22,798 bases of DNA, taken from the NCBI GenBank assembly GCA_045616225.1, contig JAZLGI010000043.1:1-22798 (forward strand), given 5' to 3'. Source of the stretch: JAZLGI01 sp045616225 (GTDB taxonomy: Bacteria; Spirochaetota; Spirochaetia; Sphaerochaetales; Sphaerochaetaceae). Every line of letters starts with the position of its first letter. Position 1 is the stretch's first letter. The translations under genes were made by a program, and so were the position numbers. Below are positions 1 to 7,273 of the stretch, in pieces. The notes beneath the pieces are model-generated. The model was given only the letters and a program-made list of their open reading frames with translations, was not told where the DNA came from and did not search any database.

Positions 1-150
1 AGTAACAGTACAACATGTGGTGTTGAGGAAAAAATGTACTGGATACCAATTAAAGATTTGGATAAGCACAAAGCCTTTCCGAGTTTCATGAAAGATTATT
101 TAACCAGTGAACATACAGGTATTGAGCATATCATTACAAAAGAGCCGTAA
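1..150 (+). CDS. NUDIX hydrolase, C-terminal end (partial)
   Basis: The reading frame is open from base 1 to the TAA at 148-150 and encodes the last 49 residues of a protein whose start lies outside the window. The tail contains 'YWIPIKDLDKHKAFPSF' and 'GIEHIITKE', which matches the usual C-terminus of bacterial NUDIX hydrolases (a WIPL-x-ELD stretch, then AFP-F, then GIEHIVTKE). The NUDIX box itself would lie upstream and is not seen. The family hydrolyses nucleoside diphosphates linked to another moiety; the substrate cannot be told from this fragment. Confidence 0.7.
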   Translation, partial: SNSTTCGVEEKMYWIPIKDLDKHKAFPSFMKDYLTSEHTGIEHIITKEP

Positions 151-204
151 GTTTAACCATTTTCTAGTTAAGAAACATCAAGACGGTAGTTTTATTAAAC
201 AACC

Positions 205-507
205 TCAATTCAAGTGAAAAAACCATGTTTCTGTAGATGTTGACATGAGTATTGCGTCAAAACTTTCTTGAGAGATAGTACCTTTAGCTTCAGTTAGTCC
301 GATAAGTGTTTCAACATCTTGATTTAAAGAGAAAGTGTTTTCTTCAGAGTACTTAACAAAATCAACACGCTTTTCAGCGTTGACATTTAACAACGGTGTA
401 ATAAATTCTTTGTATAGGTGGGAAACATCAAATGCTTCCAGTCCTTCATTCGGGGATTCCGTATCTTCGACAACTGTAAATTCAAGGTGCTCGAAAGAAT
501 GCCTTTT
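205..507 (-). pseudogene. Orphan 3' gene fragment, inverted against the Fic gene
   Basis: Read on the minus strand, the frame is open from a TAA at 510-508 down to a TGA at 207-205. The translation looks like genuine protein rather than chance, for example 'FEHLEFTVVED' near its beginning and 'AEKRVDFVKYSEEN' further on. The only internal ATG is at 393, so the 5' part of the gene is missing. Its upstream limit coincides with the point where the plus-strand Fic homology begins (about 500-520), so this is probably the tail of another gene joined head-on to the Fic remnant. I do not recognise the family. Confidence 0.35.
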
Positions 508-1140
508 TTATTTAATGTGTACAGAAATCACGGTGAAGGAATATCTGACGGAGATAAAGGCATCTTTGTGGCACCTCCTCAAGATATGGTTCCAAAACTG
601 ATGCATGATTTGTTTGATTGGCTTAAGAATGATAATGATACCCATCTGCTAATTAAGTCCTGTGTTTTCCATTATGAATTTGTTTTTATTCACCCTTTCA
701 GTGATGGTAATGGAAGAACTGCTCGCCTGTGGCAGAATGTTCTGCTAAGCAAGTGGAATCCGGTTTTTGAATATGTACCAATTGAATCTCAAATAAAAAG
801 ATATCAGTCTGAATACTATGCAAAGATTGATGAATGTCACAAAGCCGGAAATTCGGACGCATTTATCACTTTTATGCTAAAGATGATAGATGAAACTCTT
901 GTGAATGTAATGAAAACTGTTGAAAGAGAGTCAAGAAATGTATCCGAACAAGTAAACAGATTATTGGACGTAATGGAAAAAGGTATTCCGCTAAGTGCAA
1001 ATGAAATTATGAATAGGCTGGGAATAAAATCAAAGGAAACGTTGCGTGGCAGTTATCTCAATCCTGCGCTTGAAAACGGACTTATCAGAATGACTATTCC
1101 TGATAAAGTAAAAAGCAAAAATCAAAGATATGTTAAGTGA
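499..1140 (+). pseudogene. Fic-family AMP-transferase, 5'-truncated
   Basis: Fic proteins transfer AMP (or related groups) from a nucleotide to target proteins. The active-site loop is intact: HPFSDGNGRTAR at 691-726, with the catalytic His and the phosphate-binding DGNGR. Upstream lies the 'APPQDMVPKLM' segment that normally precedes the Fic core. The C-terminus (about 950-1140) looks like a small winged-helix domain, as in many Fic proteins. Homology starts only near 500. Typical members carry another hundred or so N-terminal residues, including an inhibitory or substrate-binding helix, and these are missing. An ATG at 418 extends the frame, but those codons are antisense to an unrelated fragment; the ATG at 499 lacks a clear ribosome site. 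Probably inactive, although the catalytic core could still fold. Confidence 0.65.
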
Positions 1141-1701
1141 CTTTCATTCTCGCAAAAGGGTTGAATAACGATACTACCGATGAGACTGTTGTAATTTTGA
1201 ACAACAAAAATCCAAGGCCGAAGAGCTACATTACATGCAGAAGAAGATACTGTATCTGATGGTTCCGACAGTATTGTTCCAACTGGTTGGAAGGTTATCA
1301 ACCCAACAACATAATTCAGTTCAATCTGTTTTATTCACAACTTTCAGGGGTGGCGTTTGCTACTCCTGTTTTTTTGAGGGTTGTCGGAATTCAAAAGGGC
1401 ATAAAAAACAGACACCGTACCTCTGAATAAGGGGTAAGTACTTTTATCAAATTTATTATTTAAGCAAAATAGAAGTATGGCAATAAATGTGCAAGTACTG
1501 TTTAAGAATTCCTAAGTAATCTTCTTGTTTCAGAAAAGACTTAAGTTTCAGATAAAAATACAAGGACAGCAAAACAGCTTCAATCAAGGTTGACCTTGAC
1601 GGAGTAAAGGATTCGTAATTAAAGAGTGGTTTTAAGGGGTAATAAATTTAAATTTATAAAAAAATTATCCCCATAACTTGCAGATAACGACTGGTTGAAT
1701 T
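1141..1701. other. Gene-free decayed stretch
   Basis: No convincing complete gene. Short coding-like tails end here in different plus-strand frames: one ends at a TAA near 1312 ('IVPTGWKVINPTT'), one at a TAA near 1428 ('LSGVAFATPVFLRVVG'), and one at a TAA near 1620 ('KVDLDGVKDS'). The pattern suggests the residue of several deleted genes. The last 80 bases are very AT-rich and probably hold the promoter of the ATPase gene at 1726. Confidence 0.4.
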
Positions 1702-1725
1702 ATGATTTCTTTGAGGTGCAAAAGT

Positions 1726-2955
1726 ATGAAGCTCTATAGAAGAGAAAACTATTTGTCAAAAATCAGGGGTTTTTATCATGACACGGGGATGATAAAGGTA
1801 ATCAGCGGAGTAAGAAGGTGTGGAAAATCATGCCTGATGCATACAATAGCTGAAGAACTGATTGAAAGTGGTATTTCTGAAGAGAATATTGTTTTCATAG
1901 ATTTGAAAAAACGTGGCTTCAGAAGTATTAAGACCCAGGAAGAATTAGAGAAAGTAATAGATGAAAAATGTTCTGTAAGAGGAACTAAATATTTATTCAT
2001 AGACGAAATTCAGAATGTGAAAGGATTTGAATCAGTAATAGAGGAATACAGACTGGAAGAAGAGTTTTCCATTTTTATTACAGGTTCAAACTCTTATTTG
2101 CTCAGTGGTGAACTGGTAACAGAGCTTACAGGTCGATATGTAGAGTTTGAAATGTTCACTTTGACATTTGAGGAATATCTGAAAATGAAAGAGTTTTATA
2201 AGCAACCTCTCAGTTCAAAACTTTCCGAGGAACTTGATGAATTCATTTTGGAAGGAGGTTTTCCAAAGGCTTTGGAATATGAGAGTCTGGAAGATAAAAG
2301 GCGATATGTCAAAAGCGTTATTCAGGAAATTTATGATAAAGATATTAAAAAACGAGTAAAAATCAAGAATAAAGAAGTGTTCATTAAACTTCAAGCATAC
2401 GTAATTAACAACTTTGGTACTGCAACCAGCATTACGAATATTAAGGATGAACTGGAAAAAGAAGGTTTGGTAATCAAACGCCAAACCATACAGAAATATA
2501 TACAAATTTTGCTTGACTCCAAGATTCTTTATGAATGCAAACGTTTTGATTTAAAATCAAAAAAATCAATTCACGGAGAACAGAAATATTACTTGTCAGA
2601 TATGGCTTTCTATTTTGCAAATAATGTGGATAACAGAATAAACTATGGCCCTGCATTGGAAAATGTTGTTTACCAGTATGTTTGTTCAAAGGGTTACGAA
2701 GTAAGTATTGGAAGAGTAGGTAATCTTGAATGTGATTTTATTTTGAGAAAACAAAGCATGGAGTATTCTTACGTTCAGGTTGCTATGACAATTCTTAACA
2801 GTGAGAAAACAGAAGACAGGGAATATACCCCTTTGGAATCAATTCGTGACAACTATCCTAAATACGTTGTTACTGAAGATGATTTTATTCAGAAAAGGAA
2901 TGGGATAATTCATGTAAATATCGGAGAGTTTATGAGAGATGGTAAACTGTTTTGA
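1726..2955 (+). CDS. AAA_14/DUF4143-type ATPase
   Basis: This protein of 409 residues belongs to the widespread family with an N-terminal AAA ATPase and a C-terminal DUF4143 nuclease-like domain. Visible motifs are Walker A GVRRCGKS (residues 28-35), Walker B YLFIDEIQ (89-96), a sensor-like FITGSNS (117-123) and the family's LTGRYVEFEMFTLTFEEYL region (134-152). The C-terminal half has the expected 'LENVVYQYV' and 'ECDFIL' segments; the latter resembles a restriction-enzyme-like metal site. The cellular role of the family is not established. An ATG at 1702 also opens the frame, but the GAGGTG at 1713-1718 is well placed before the ATG at 1726, so I chose the shorter form. It stands alone among remnants, consistent with an accessory gene. 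Confidence 0.8.
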   Translation: MKLYRRENYLSKIRGFYHDTGMIKVISGVRRCGKSCLMHTIAEELIESGISEENIVFIDLKKRGFRSIKTQEELEKVIDEKCSVRGTKYLFIDEIQNVKGFESVIEEYRLEEEFSIFITGSNSYLLSGELVTELTGRYVEFEMFTLTFEEYLKMKEFYKQPLSSKLSEELDEFILEGGFPKALEYESLEDKRRYVKSVIQEIYDKDIKKRVKIKNKEVFIKLQAYVINNFGTATSITNIKDELEKEGLVIKRQTIQKYIQILLDSKILYECKRFDLKSKKSIHGEQKYYLSDMAFYFANNVDNRINYGPALENVVYQYVCSKGYEVSIGRVGNLECDFILRKQSMEYSYVQVAMTILNSEKTEDREYTPLESIRDNYPKYVVTEDDFIQKRNGIIHVNIGEFMRDGKLF

Positions 2956-3000
2956 CATATTTTACGTCTGATTTGCACGGTGTGCTATGTTGAAAAATTC

Positions 3001-3025
3001 AACTACCGAGAAATCCTCGGTAGTT
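3001..3025. terminator. Perfect hairpin after the ATPase gene
   Basis: A 10-bp perfect inverted repeat, AACTACCGAG and CTCGGTAGTT, surrounds a 5-base loop. No T-run follows on the plus strand. On the minus strand it is followed by GAATTTTT. It may slow or end transcription, or be an operator; its position 45 bp past the ATPase stop favours a terminator. Confidence 0.4.
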
Positions 3026-3097
3026 CAAAAGAGAGCTCAACGTAGTGGCTCCGGATGGTATAAATTTAGAAACTGAAAGAACTCTACGAAGCGTAGG

Positions 3098-3126
3098 TTG
3101 TTTTTACAATGGTAAAAGAATAATTT
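3098..3126 (+). promoter_or_regulatory. Candidate promoter with overlapping palindrome (HTH-SOR gene)
   Basis: TTGTTT (3098-3103) and TAATTT (3121-3126) are 17 bp apart, 24 bp before the start codon of the downstream regulator. TTTTAC-AATG-GTAAAA (3102-3117) is an inverted repeat lying in the spacer, a natural place for an autoregulatory operator. The hexamers are weak matches. Confidence 0.35.
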
Positions 3127-3149
3127 ACAACTGTAAGGAGACGAAGCTT

Positions 3150-3734
3150 ATGAATAAATATGTAACCGGCTCAATGATTAAACACTTAAGAGAATGTAAA
3201 AATATGACGCAACAGCAGCTTGCTGAAAAGTTGAATGTTACTGATAAAGCAATTTCAAAATGGGAAACCAATCACGGTTATCCAGATATTTGCCTTGTTG
3301 AACAATTAGCAGATGTTTTGGGAGTCTCTTTGATAGAATTATTTTCCGGTGAAAGTGTAGTAAATACAAATAAATCCTGTAATATGCTCCGGATAAAATT
3401 CTATGTGTGTCCAATATGCGGTAATATCATTTACAGTACCGGAGAAACGGTAGTTAGTTGCTGTGGTATTGTATTACCGGCAATGGAAGCAGATCCTCAG
3501 GATGATGCACACCATATAAATATAGAAGAGATAGAAGATGAATATTATGTAACAATTTCTCATGAAATGAGTAAAAAACACTATATTTCGTTCATTGCTG
3601 CTGTGCAAGATAATGGATGTGAAATCAAAAAGTTATATGCAGAGGGAAATGCAGAAGCTCGTTTTAAAATCAGCAGAACGAAATATCTGTTATATTACTG
3701 CAATGTTCATGGGCTGTTTAAAGTTCGTGTTTAA
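3150..3734 (+). CDS. Xre-family HTH regulator fused to a desulfoferrodoxin (superoxide reductase) domain
   Basis: The protein has 194 residues. Residues 8-65 form an Xre/Cro helix-turn-helix (QQLAEKLNVTDKAISKWE). From residue 84 on, it aligns by eye with class I desulfoferrodoxin. There is a Cys4 rubredoxin-like site (C87, C90, C104, C105), then the ligands of the catalytic iron: H121 or H122, H138 and H144 in HEMSKKH, and C184 and H187 in YCNVHGLF. All five SOR ligands (four His, one Cys) can be matched, allowing one of the H121/H122 pair to serve as the first and a fourth His elsewhere; the Lys next to the first His in the enzyme is not kept. The start at 3150 follows AAGGAG (3135-3140); an upstream ATG at 3045 lacks such a site. 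SOR reduces superoxide to peroxide in anaerobes, so the fusion suggests a redox-sensing DNA-binding protein. Whether it still catalyses is unknown. Confidence 0.8.
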   Translation: MNKYVTGSMIKHLRECKNMTQQQLAEKLNVTDKAISKWETNHGYPDICLVEQLADVLGVSLIELFSGESVVNTNKSCNMLRIKFYVCPICGNIIYSTGETVVSCCGIVLPAMEADPQDDAHHINIEEIEDEYYVTISHEMSKKHYISFIAAVQDNGCEIKKLYAEGNAEARFKISRTKYLLYYCNVHGLFKVRV

Positions 3735-3765
3735 AGAGTTAAGGGTGTTTATGAGATATAAAATA

Positions 3766-3793
3766 CACAAAGTCTGTAGCTACAGACTTTGTG
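3766..3793. terminator. Bidirectional terminator between convergent genes
   Basis: A 28-bp perfect inverted repeat: CACAAAGTCTGTAG is followed directly by its complement. It sits 32 bp after the stop of the HTH-SOR gene and 10 bp after the stop of the convergent small ORF. T-rich sequence lies on both sides (a run of eight T near 3814 on plus; TATTTTATAT on minus). Confidence 0.6.
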
Positions 3794-3802
3794 CTAACTA
3801 GA

Positions 3803-3928
3803 TTAAAGTGCTTCTTTTTTTTCAAGTCTTTCATGAATGTGACTTGCATAATACTTTTTTTTCATCTCTGCTTCTGTGCCTTGTTTGATGGATTCTTCAA
3901 AATACATGATTTTACTTGCCTGGTACAT
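3803..3928 (-). CDS. Small 41-residue protein, unknown
   Basis: The minus-strand ATG (3928-3926) is preceded by a strong AAGGAG ribosome site with 7-base spacing. The frame ends at a TAA (3805-3803) just before the 3766-3793 hairpin. The product is small, polar and Lys/Glu-rich (MYQASKIMYFEESIKQ at the start; a Lys-Lys-Lys and two His near the middle), predicted mostly helical, with no signal peptide or membrane segment. The ribosome site, the terminator and the palindrome-rich upstream region together support a real gene. I do not recognise the family. Confidence 0.55.
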   Translation of the reverse strand: MYQASKIMYFEESIKQGTEAEMKKKYYASHIHERLEKKEAL

Positions 3929-3965
3929 TTTTGCTCCTTTTTGTAACCTGTAATTTAAGTAAACC

Positions 3966-3985
3966 ACTTAAACTTAAGTTTAAGT
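3966..3985. promoter_or_regulatory. 20-bp perfect palindrome, candidate operator
   Basis: ACTTAAACTTAAGTTTAAGT is its own reverse complement. It lies 38 bp upstream of the small minus-strand ORF and overlaps a TTGACT (3988-3983 on minus) that could be its -35 element. The core AACTTAAGTT (3971-3980) recurs at 4056-4065. Confidence 0.45.
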
Positions 3986-4055
3986 CAAGCGAAAAAAGTA
4001 TTAATTTATAGAATTGAATAAATGATTATAAAACAAAGAGTTATATTAAAACTAA

Positions 4056-4065
4056 AACTTAAGTT
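4056..4065. promoter_or_regulatory. Second AACTTAAGTT palindrome upstream of the GH5 gene
   Basis: This 10-bp perfect palindrome is identical to the core of the 3966-3985 site and lies about 64 bp before the glycoside hydrolase start codon. Two identical sites in one divergent intergenic region suggest one regulator acting on both genes. AT-rich context makes chance palindromes commoner, so confidence is moderate. Confidence 0.4.
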
Positions 4066-4128
4066 ATTCAAGAATAGAAAAAAAATGTGTTGTGTTTTAA
4101 ACTTAGCATTATAAAAAGAAGGTTTTAA

Positions 4129-5166
4129 ATGAAAAGGTTTGAAGGTTTTTTAAAAGGCGTTAATTTGGGCGGATGGATTTCTCAGTTTGCAGAATATGAT
4201 GTGAAGCATTTTGAGACTTTCATAACAAAGGACGACATCAAGAATATTGCTTCTCTCGGTTTTGATCATGTAAGGGTTCCTGTTGATTACAATGTTCTTG
4301 AAGATGAGAACGCAAATGTAATAGAAAGCGGTTTTGAATATCTTGAGAATTGCAGAAAATGGTGTGAAGAATATGGGCTTAATATGCTTATTGATTTGCA
4401 TGAATGTTATGGTTATTCATTTGATCCTCTCAAAAAAAATATGGACAGAAAAAAGTTCTTTTATGATGAACAATTACAAAAACGTTTTATGTCTCTCTGG
4501 GAAAAGATTGCCATTCGTTTTAAAGATTATCCAAATCAAGTTGCCTTTGAACCTTTAAACGAAGTTGTCTTGTTTGAGGTAGAAGATGCATGGAACCATA
4601 TTCTTGCTGAGTATATTAAGCTTATCAGAAGTATTGCAAATAAAAGCTACATAGTTGTAGGAGGAGTTTTTTACAATAACGTGATGAGTGTTCCTAAGCT
4701 TAATGTTCCCGTAGATGACCATATTGTTTATAACTTTCATTGCTACGAACCAATTGTTTTCACTCATCAGGGAGCTTATTGGCAGGAACAGATGCCTTCT
4801 GATTTCAGAATTGGATATCCAAAGTCTTTAAAAGAGTACAGAGATAAGCATGTAGAAATATATAAAGATTCAGATGGAGCGGTCTTTAAAGAAGGGATAA
4901 GGGAAATAGGAACAGATTTCTTTGAAGATATTTTTGCACCGGCAATTGCCAAAGCAGAAAAAGACAATGTTTCACTTTACTGCGGTGAATATGGAGTAAT
5001 TGATTTGGCAAACAATGATGATAAAATCCGTTGGCTGGAAGATATTCACGCTGTATTTAAAAAATACGGAATAGGGCGGGCTCTTTGGAATTACAAAGAG
5101 AAAGATTTTGGCTTGGTAGATGAGAAATTTGACAGCATAAGAGACAGGTTCATCAAAGCTCTTTAA
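4129..5166 (+). CDS. GH5-family glycoside hydrolase (cellulase-like), cytoplasmic
   Basis: The protein has 345 residues and a (beta/alpha)8 GH5 pattern: 'LGGWIS' near the N-terminus, FDHVRVP (45-51), LIDLHE (88-92), the acid/base Glu in FEPLNEV (E145), the 'YNFHCYEP' strand (201-208), and the nucleophile Glu in YCGEYG (E287). There is no signal peptide, so it should act on oligosaccharides inside the cell, probably on beta-1,4-linked glucan or mannan fragments; the exact specificity cannot be read. The AGAAGG at about 4118-4123 supports the start. The phosphopantetheinyl transferase gene begins 3 bp after the stop, so the two are probably cotranscribed. Palindromes upstream suggest repressor control. 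Confidence 0.85.
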   Translation: MKRFEGFLKGVNLGGWISQFAEYDVKHFETFITKDDIKNIASLGFDHVRVPVDYNVLEDENANVIESGFEYLENCRKWCEEYGLNMLIDLHECYGYSFDPLKKNMDRKKFFYDEQLQKRFMSLWEKIAIRFKDYPNQVAFEPLNEVVLFEVEDAWNHILAEYIKLIRSIANKSYIVVGGVFYNNVMSVPKLNVPVDDHIVYNFHCYEPIVFTHQGAYWQEQMPSDFRIGYPKSLKEYRDKHVEIYKDSDGAVFKEGIREIGTDFFEDIFAPAIAKAEKDNVSLYCGEYGVIDLANNDDKIRWLEDIHAVFKKYGIGRALWNYKEKDFGLVDEKFDSIRDRFIKAL

Positions 5167-5169
5167 TAT

Positions 5170-5847
5170 ATGGAGAATAACAAAACAGAAATTTATATTG
5201 CATCTGTATTTCCTCTAGAGAATCAGGAATTGTACAAAAAGGCTTATGAGTACGTCTCACCTCAAAGACGTAGAAAAGCAGACAGTTACCGCTTTGAAAA
5301 GGATAAACGTCTGTCACTTGGAGCTGGATTATTGCTTCAATACGGCCTACAACAGAGAGGTCTGAATTCTTCTTCTGTTTGTTTTAAGAACGGTTTGTAC
5401 GGTAAGCCATATATAGACAATTCAAATCTGTTTTTTAACATTTCACATTCAGGAGAATGGGTTGTTTGTGCAGTTTCAGATATTGAAGTCGGATGCGATA
5501 TAGAAAAGATAGAATCTGCAAATCTTTCAATTGCTGAGAAGTTTTTTAGTCCTGAAGAATATAGCAGTATCAAACATAAAACCAAAACAGACCAAAATTT
5601 GCTGTTTTACAGATATTGGACTCTTAAAGAAAGCTTTATCAAGGCAACCGGATTAGGAATGTCTATAGGTTTTGATTCTTTTGAGATTAATCTGGAATAT
5701 CCTGTTTCAATAAAACAATCTTATGACGAAAGAAACTATAGATTTATAGAATTCCATGAAATTCCCGGCTATTGTTGTGCTGTATGTTTTAAGGACAATC
5801 TTCCGCAAGTATCCTTAAATACAATGGATATAGGGGAAATTCTTTAA
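5170..5847 (+). CDS. 4'-phosphopantetheinyl transferase, Sfp type
   Basis: This enzyme moves the phosphopantetheine arm of coenzyme A onto a serine of carrier proteins. The 225-residue length is typical of the Sfp group. Signature motifs are GCDIEKI (D110 and E112, magnesium ligands) and YWTLKESFIKATGLGM (W150, E154, K158), at almost the same spacing as in Sfp. The FNISHSG motif (89-95) matches the CoA-binding region. It follows the GH5 gene by 3 bp and has no good ribosome site of its own, which suggests translational coupling. No polyketide or peptide synthetase is present, so it may serve the fatty-acid carrier protein or a cluster elsewhere. Confidence 0.9.
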   Translation: MENNKTEIYIASVFPLENQELYKKAYEYVSPQRRRKADSYRFEKDKRLSLGAGLLLQYGLQQRGLNSSSVCFKNGLYGKPYIDNSNLFFNISHSGEWVVCAVSDIEVGCDIEKIESANLSIAEKFFSPEEYSSIKHKTKTDQNLLFYRYWTLKESFIKATGLGMSIGFDSFEINLEYPVSIKQSYDERNYRFIEFHEIPGYCCAVCFKDNLPQVSLNTMDIGEIL

Positions 5848-5878
5848 AAAACCTCAATGCACACAGTTTGAATTATTG

Positions 5879-5884
5879 TATAAT
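5879..5884 (+). promoter_or_regulatory. TATAAT -10 element, 6 nt before the start codon
   Basis: An exact consensus -10 lies 6 bases before the ATG at 5891. With normal spacing, transcription would start at or next to the A of that ATG. No convincing -35 is seen 16-18 bp upstream (AATGCA at 17 bp). Confidence 0.5.
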
Positions 5885-5890
5885 CAAGAC

Positions 5891-6769
5891 ATGAAGATAC
5901 CAAACATTACCTTAAACAATAACATGGTTGTGCCTGCCGTAGGATTTGGCACTTGCAAGCACACATACGACAAACCAATAGACAAAATTATTCTCAATGC
6001 AATGGAAGCAGGATTCAGATACTTTGATACTGCATCATTCTATGAAACGGAAAGAGACCTTGGAAGGTCGATAAAAACAAGTACCATTAAAAGAAGTGAA
6101 CTTATCATAGCAACAAAGGCATGGTATGAAGAATTGGGGTACAAACAAGTGAAAGAAGCCTTTGCCAGGAGTCTGGATCGTCTTGGTTTGGATTATATAG
6201 ACTTGTATCTTATTCATTGGCCAAAAGCTTCTGCAGAAGATACCCATTGGAAAGAAACTTTGCAGGAAACATGGGCCGCCATGGAAGAACTTAAACAAAA
6301 AGGGCTTGTAAAAGCATTGGGCGTAAGCAATTTTCTTCCGCACCACATGGAAGTACTTTTAAAAAAAGCAAAAGAAAAACCTGTTGTAGATCAACTTGAA
6401 CTTCATTTGGGGTATTTTCAGGAATATGCTGTCAACTATCTTAAAAAGATGAATATTCAGGCTCAGGCTTGGAGTCCTATAGGAAGGGCAAAAGAAGGTT
6501 TTACTTCAAATAAAATTCTAAACCAAATGGCAGACAAGTACGGAGTATCTGTTCAGAAATTGGGATTGCGCTTTTTAATTCAGCGTTCTGTAATGCCATT
6601 GCCTTGGACAAAAACTACAGAACACATGAAGAACAATCTTGATATATTTGATTTTGAGATAACAGAAGAAGATATGTCCATGCTATCCTGTATGCCACAG
6701 GAAACATGGCTTGGAGAACATCCGGATTTTTATTTACCAATGACTAAACATATAAACCTTAATCAATAG
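5891..6769 (+). CDS. Aldo/keto reductase
   Basis: This NAD(P)H-dependent carbonyl reductase has 292 residues and the AKR TIM-barrel. The catalytic tetrad is complete: D46 and Y51 in FDTASFYETE, K76 in ATKAW, and H109 in LIHWP. The AKR signatures GFRYFDTA, 'VKALGVSNF' and the cofactor-binding QRSVMPLP region are all present. A TTG at 5876 extends the frame by five codons, but it overlaps the TATAAT element, so the ATG at 5891 is preferred. There is no ribosome site before it (see the leaderless finding). The substrate is unknown. The gene is followed closely by a flavoprotein and a transporter gene. Confidence 0.9.
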   Translation: MKIPNITLNNNMVVPAVGFGTCKHTYDKPIDKIILNAMEAGFRYFDTASFYETERDLGRSIKTSTIKRSELIIATKAWYEELGYKQVKEAFARSLDRLGLDYIDLYLIHWPKASAEDTHWKETLQETWAAMEELKQKGLVKALGVSNFLPHHMEVLLKKAKEKPVVDQLELHLGYFQEYAVNYLKKMNIQAQAWSPIGRAKEGFTSNKILNQMADKYGVSVQKLGLRFLIQRSVMPLPWTKTTEHMKNNLDIFDFEITEEDMSMLSCMPQETWLGEHPDFYLPMTKHINLNQ

Positions 6770-6779
6770 GAGTATTTTT

Positions 6780-7259
6780 GTGAGACGAAAAGACAGGGAA
6801 ATAACAGACACAAAAGAAATTATGGGAATCATAGAAGCTTCAAAGGTTCTTCATTTAGGCTTGTTTGATGAAGGTTATCCTTATGTTGTTCCTCTTAACT
6901 ACGGGTTTGAATACAACAATAATAGTTTTGTTTTCTATTTGCACAGTGCAAACGAAGGTCACAAGCTTAATCTCATTCAAGACAACAATAAGGCATGCAT
7001 AGAAATAGAAACAAATATTGAACCAATTTCAGGTGGAGATTTGCCTTGTAAATACGGCTGTTGTTTTTCTTCTGTGATAGCAAGAGGTTCAATAGAAATT
7101 CTGAATAATCCTAAAGACAAGATTCATGCTCTTGAAAATATAATGAGACATCAGACAGGTAGGGATTTTGAAATTAATGAGATTATGGCTCAGTCTGTAA
7201 CTGTTTTGAAGTTTACGGCAGAAAATCTTACGGCAAAAGCAAGAAAAAAGCCTTCTTGA
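6780..7259 (+). CDS. Pyridoxamine 5'-phosphate oxidase-like flavoprotein (NimA-related)
   Basis: The product has 159 residues and resembles the split-barrel FMN-binding family that includes nitroimidazole reductase NimA. Supporting features are the N-terminal RRKDREITD, the stretch HLGLFDEGYPYVVPLNYGFEY (split-barrel strands), FYLHSANEGHKLNLI (flavin-phosphate region) and a C-terminal KFTAENLTAKARK. The start is a GTG with AGGAG at 6768-6772, which overlaps the stop of the aldo/keto reductase. It is probably cotranscribed with its neighbours, suggesting a redox-related operon. The true substrate cannot be told; NimA activity is not implied. Confidence 0.8.
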   Translation: MRRKDREITDTKEIMGIIEASKVLHLGLFDEGYPYVVPLNYGFEYNNNSFVFYLHSANEGHKLNLIQDNNKACIEIETNIEPISGGDLPCKYGCCFSSVIARGSIEILNNPKDKIHALENIMRHQTGRDFEINEIMAQSVTVLKFTAENLTAKARKKPS

Positions 7260-7273
7260 TAAGAATTGGAATT

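Noticed and set aside
418..498. Extended N-terminus for the Fic protein from the ATG at 418
   Set aside because: These codons are antisense to a coding-like fragment on the minus strand and do not resemble any part of Fic proteins.
1235..1426. 63-codon plus-strand frame in the gene-poor stretch
   Set aside because: No ribosome site, and its residues look like the wrong frame; two other frames across the same bases look more coding-like.
3045..3149. N-terminal extension of the HTH-SOR protein
   Set aside because: It spans the likely promoter, and AAGGAG is placed for the ATG at 3150.
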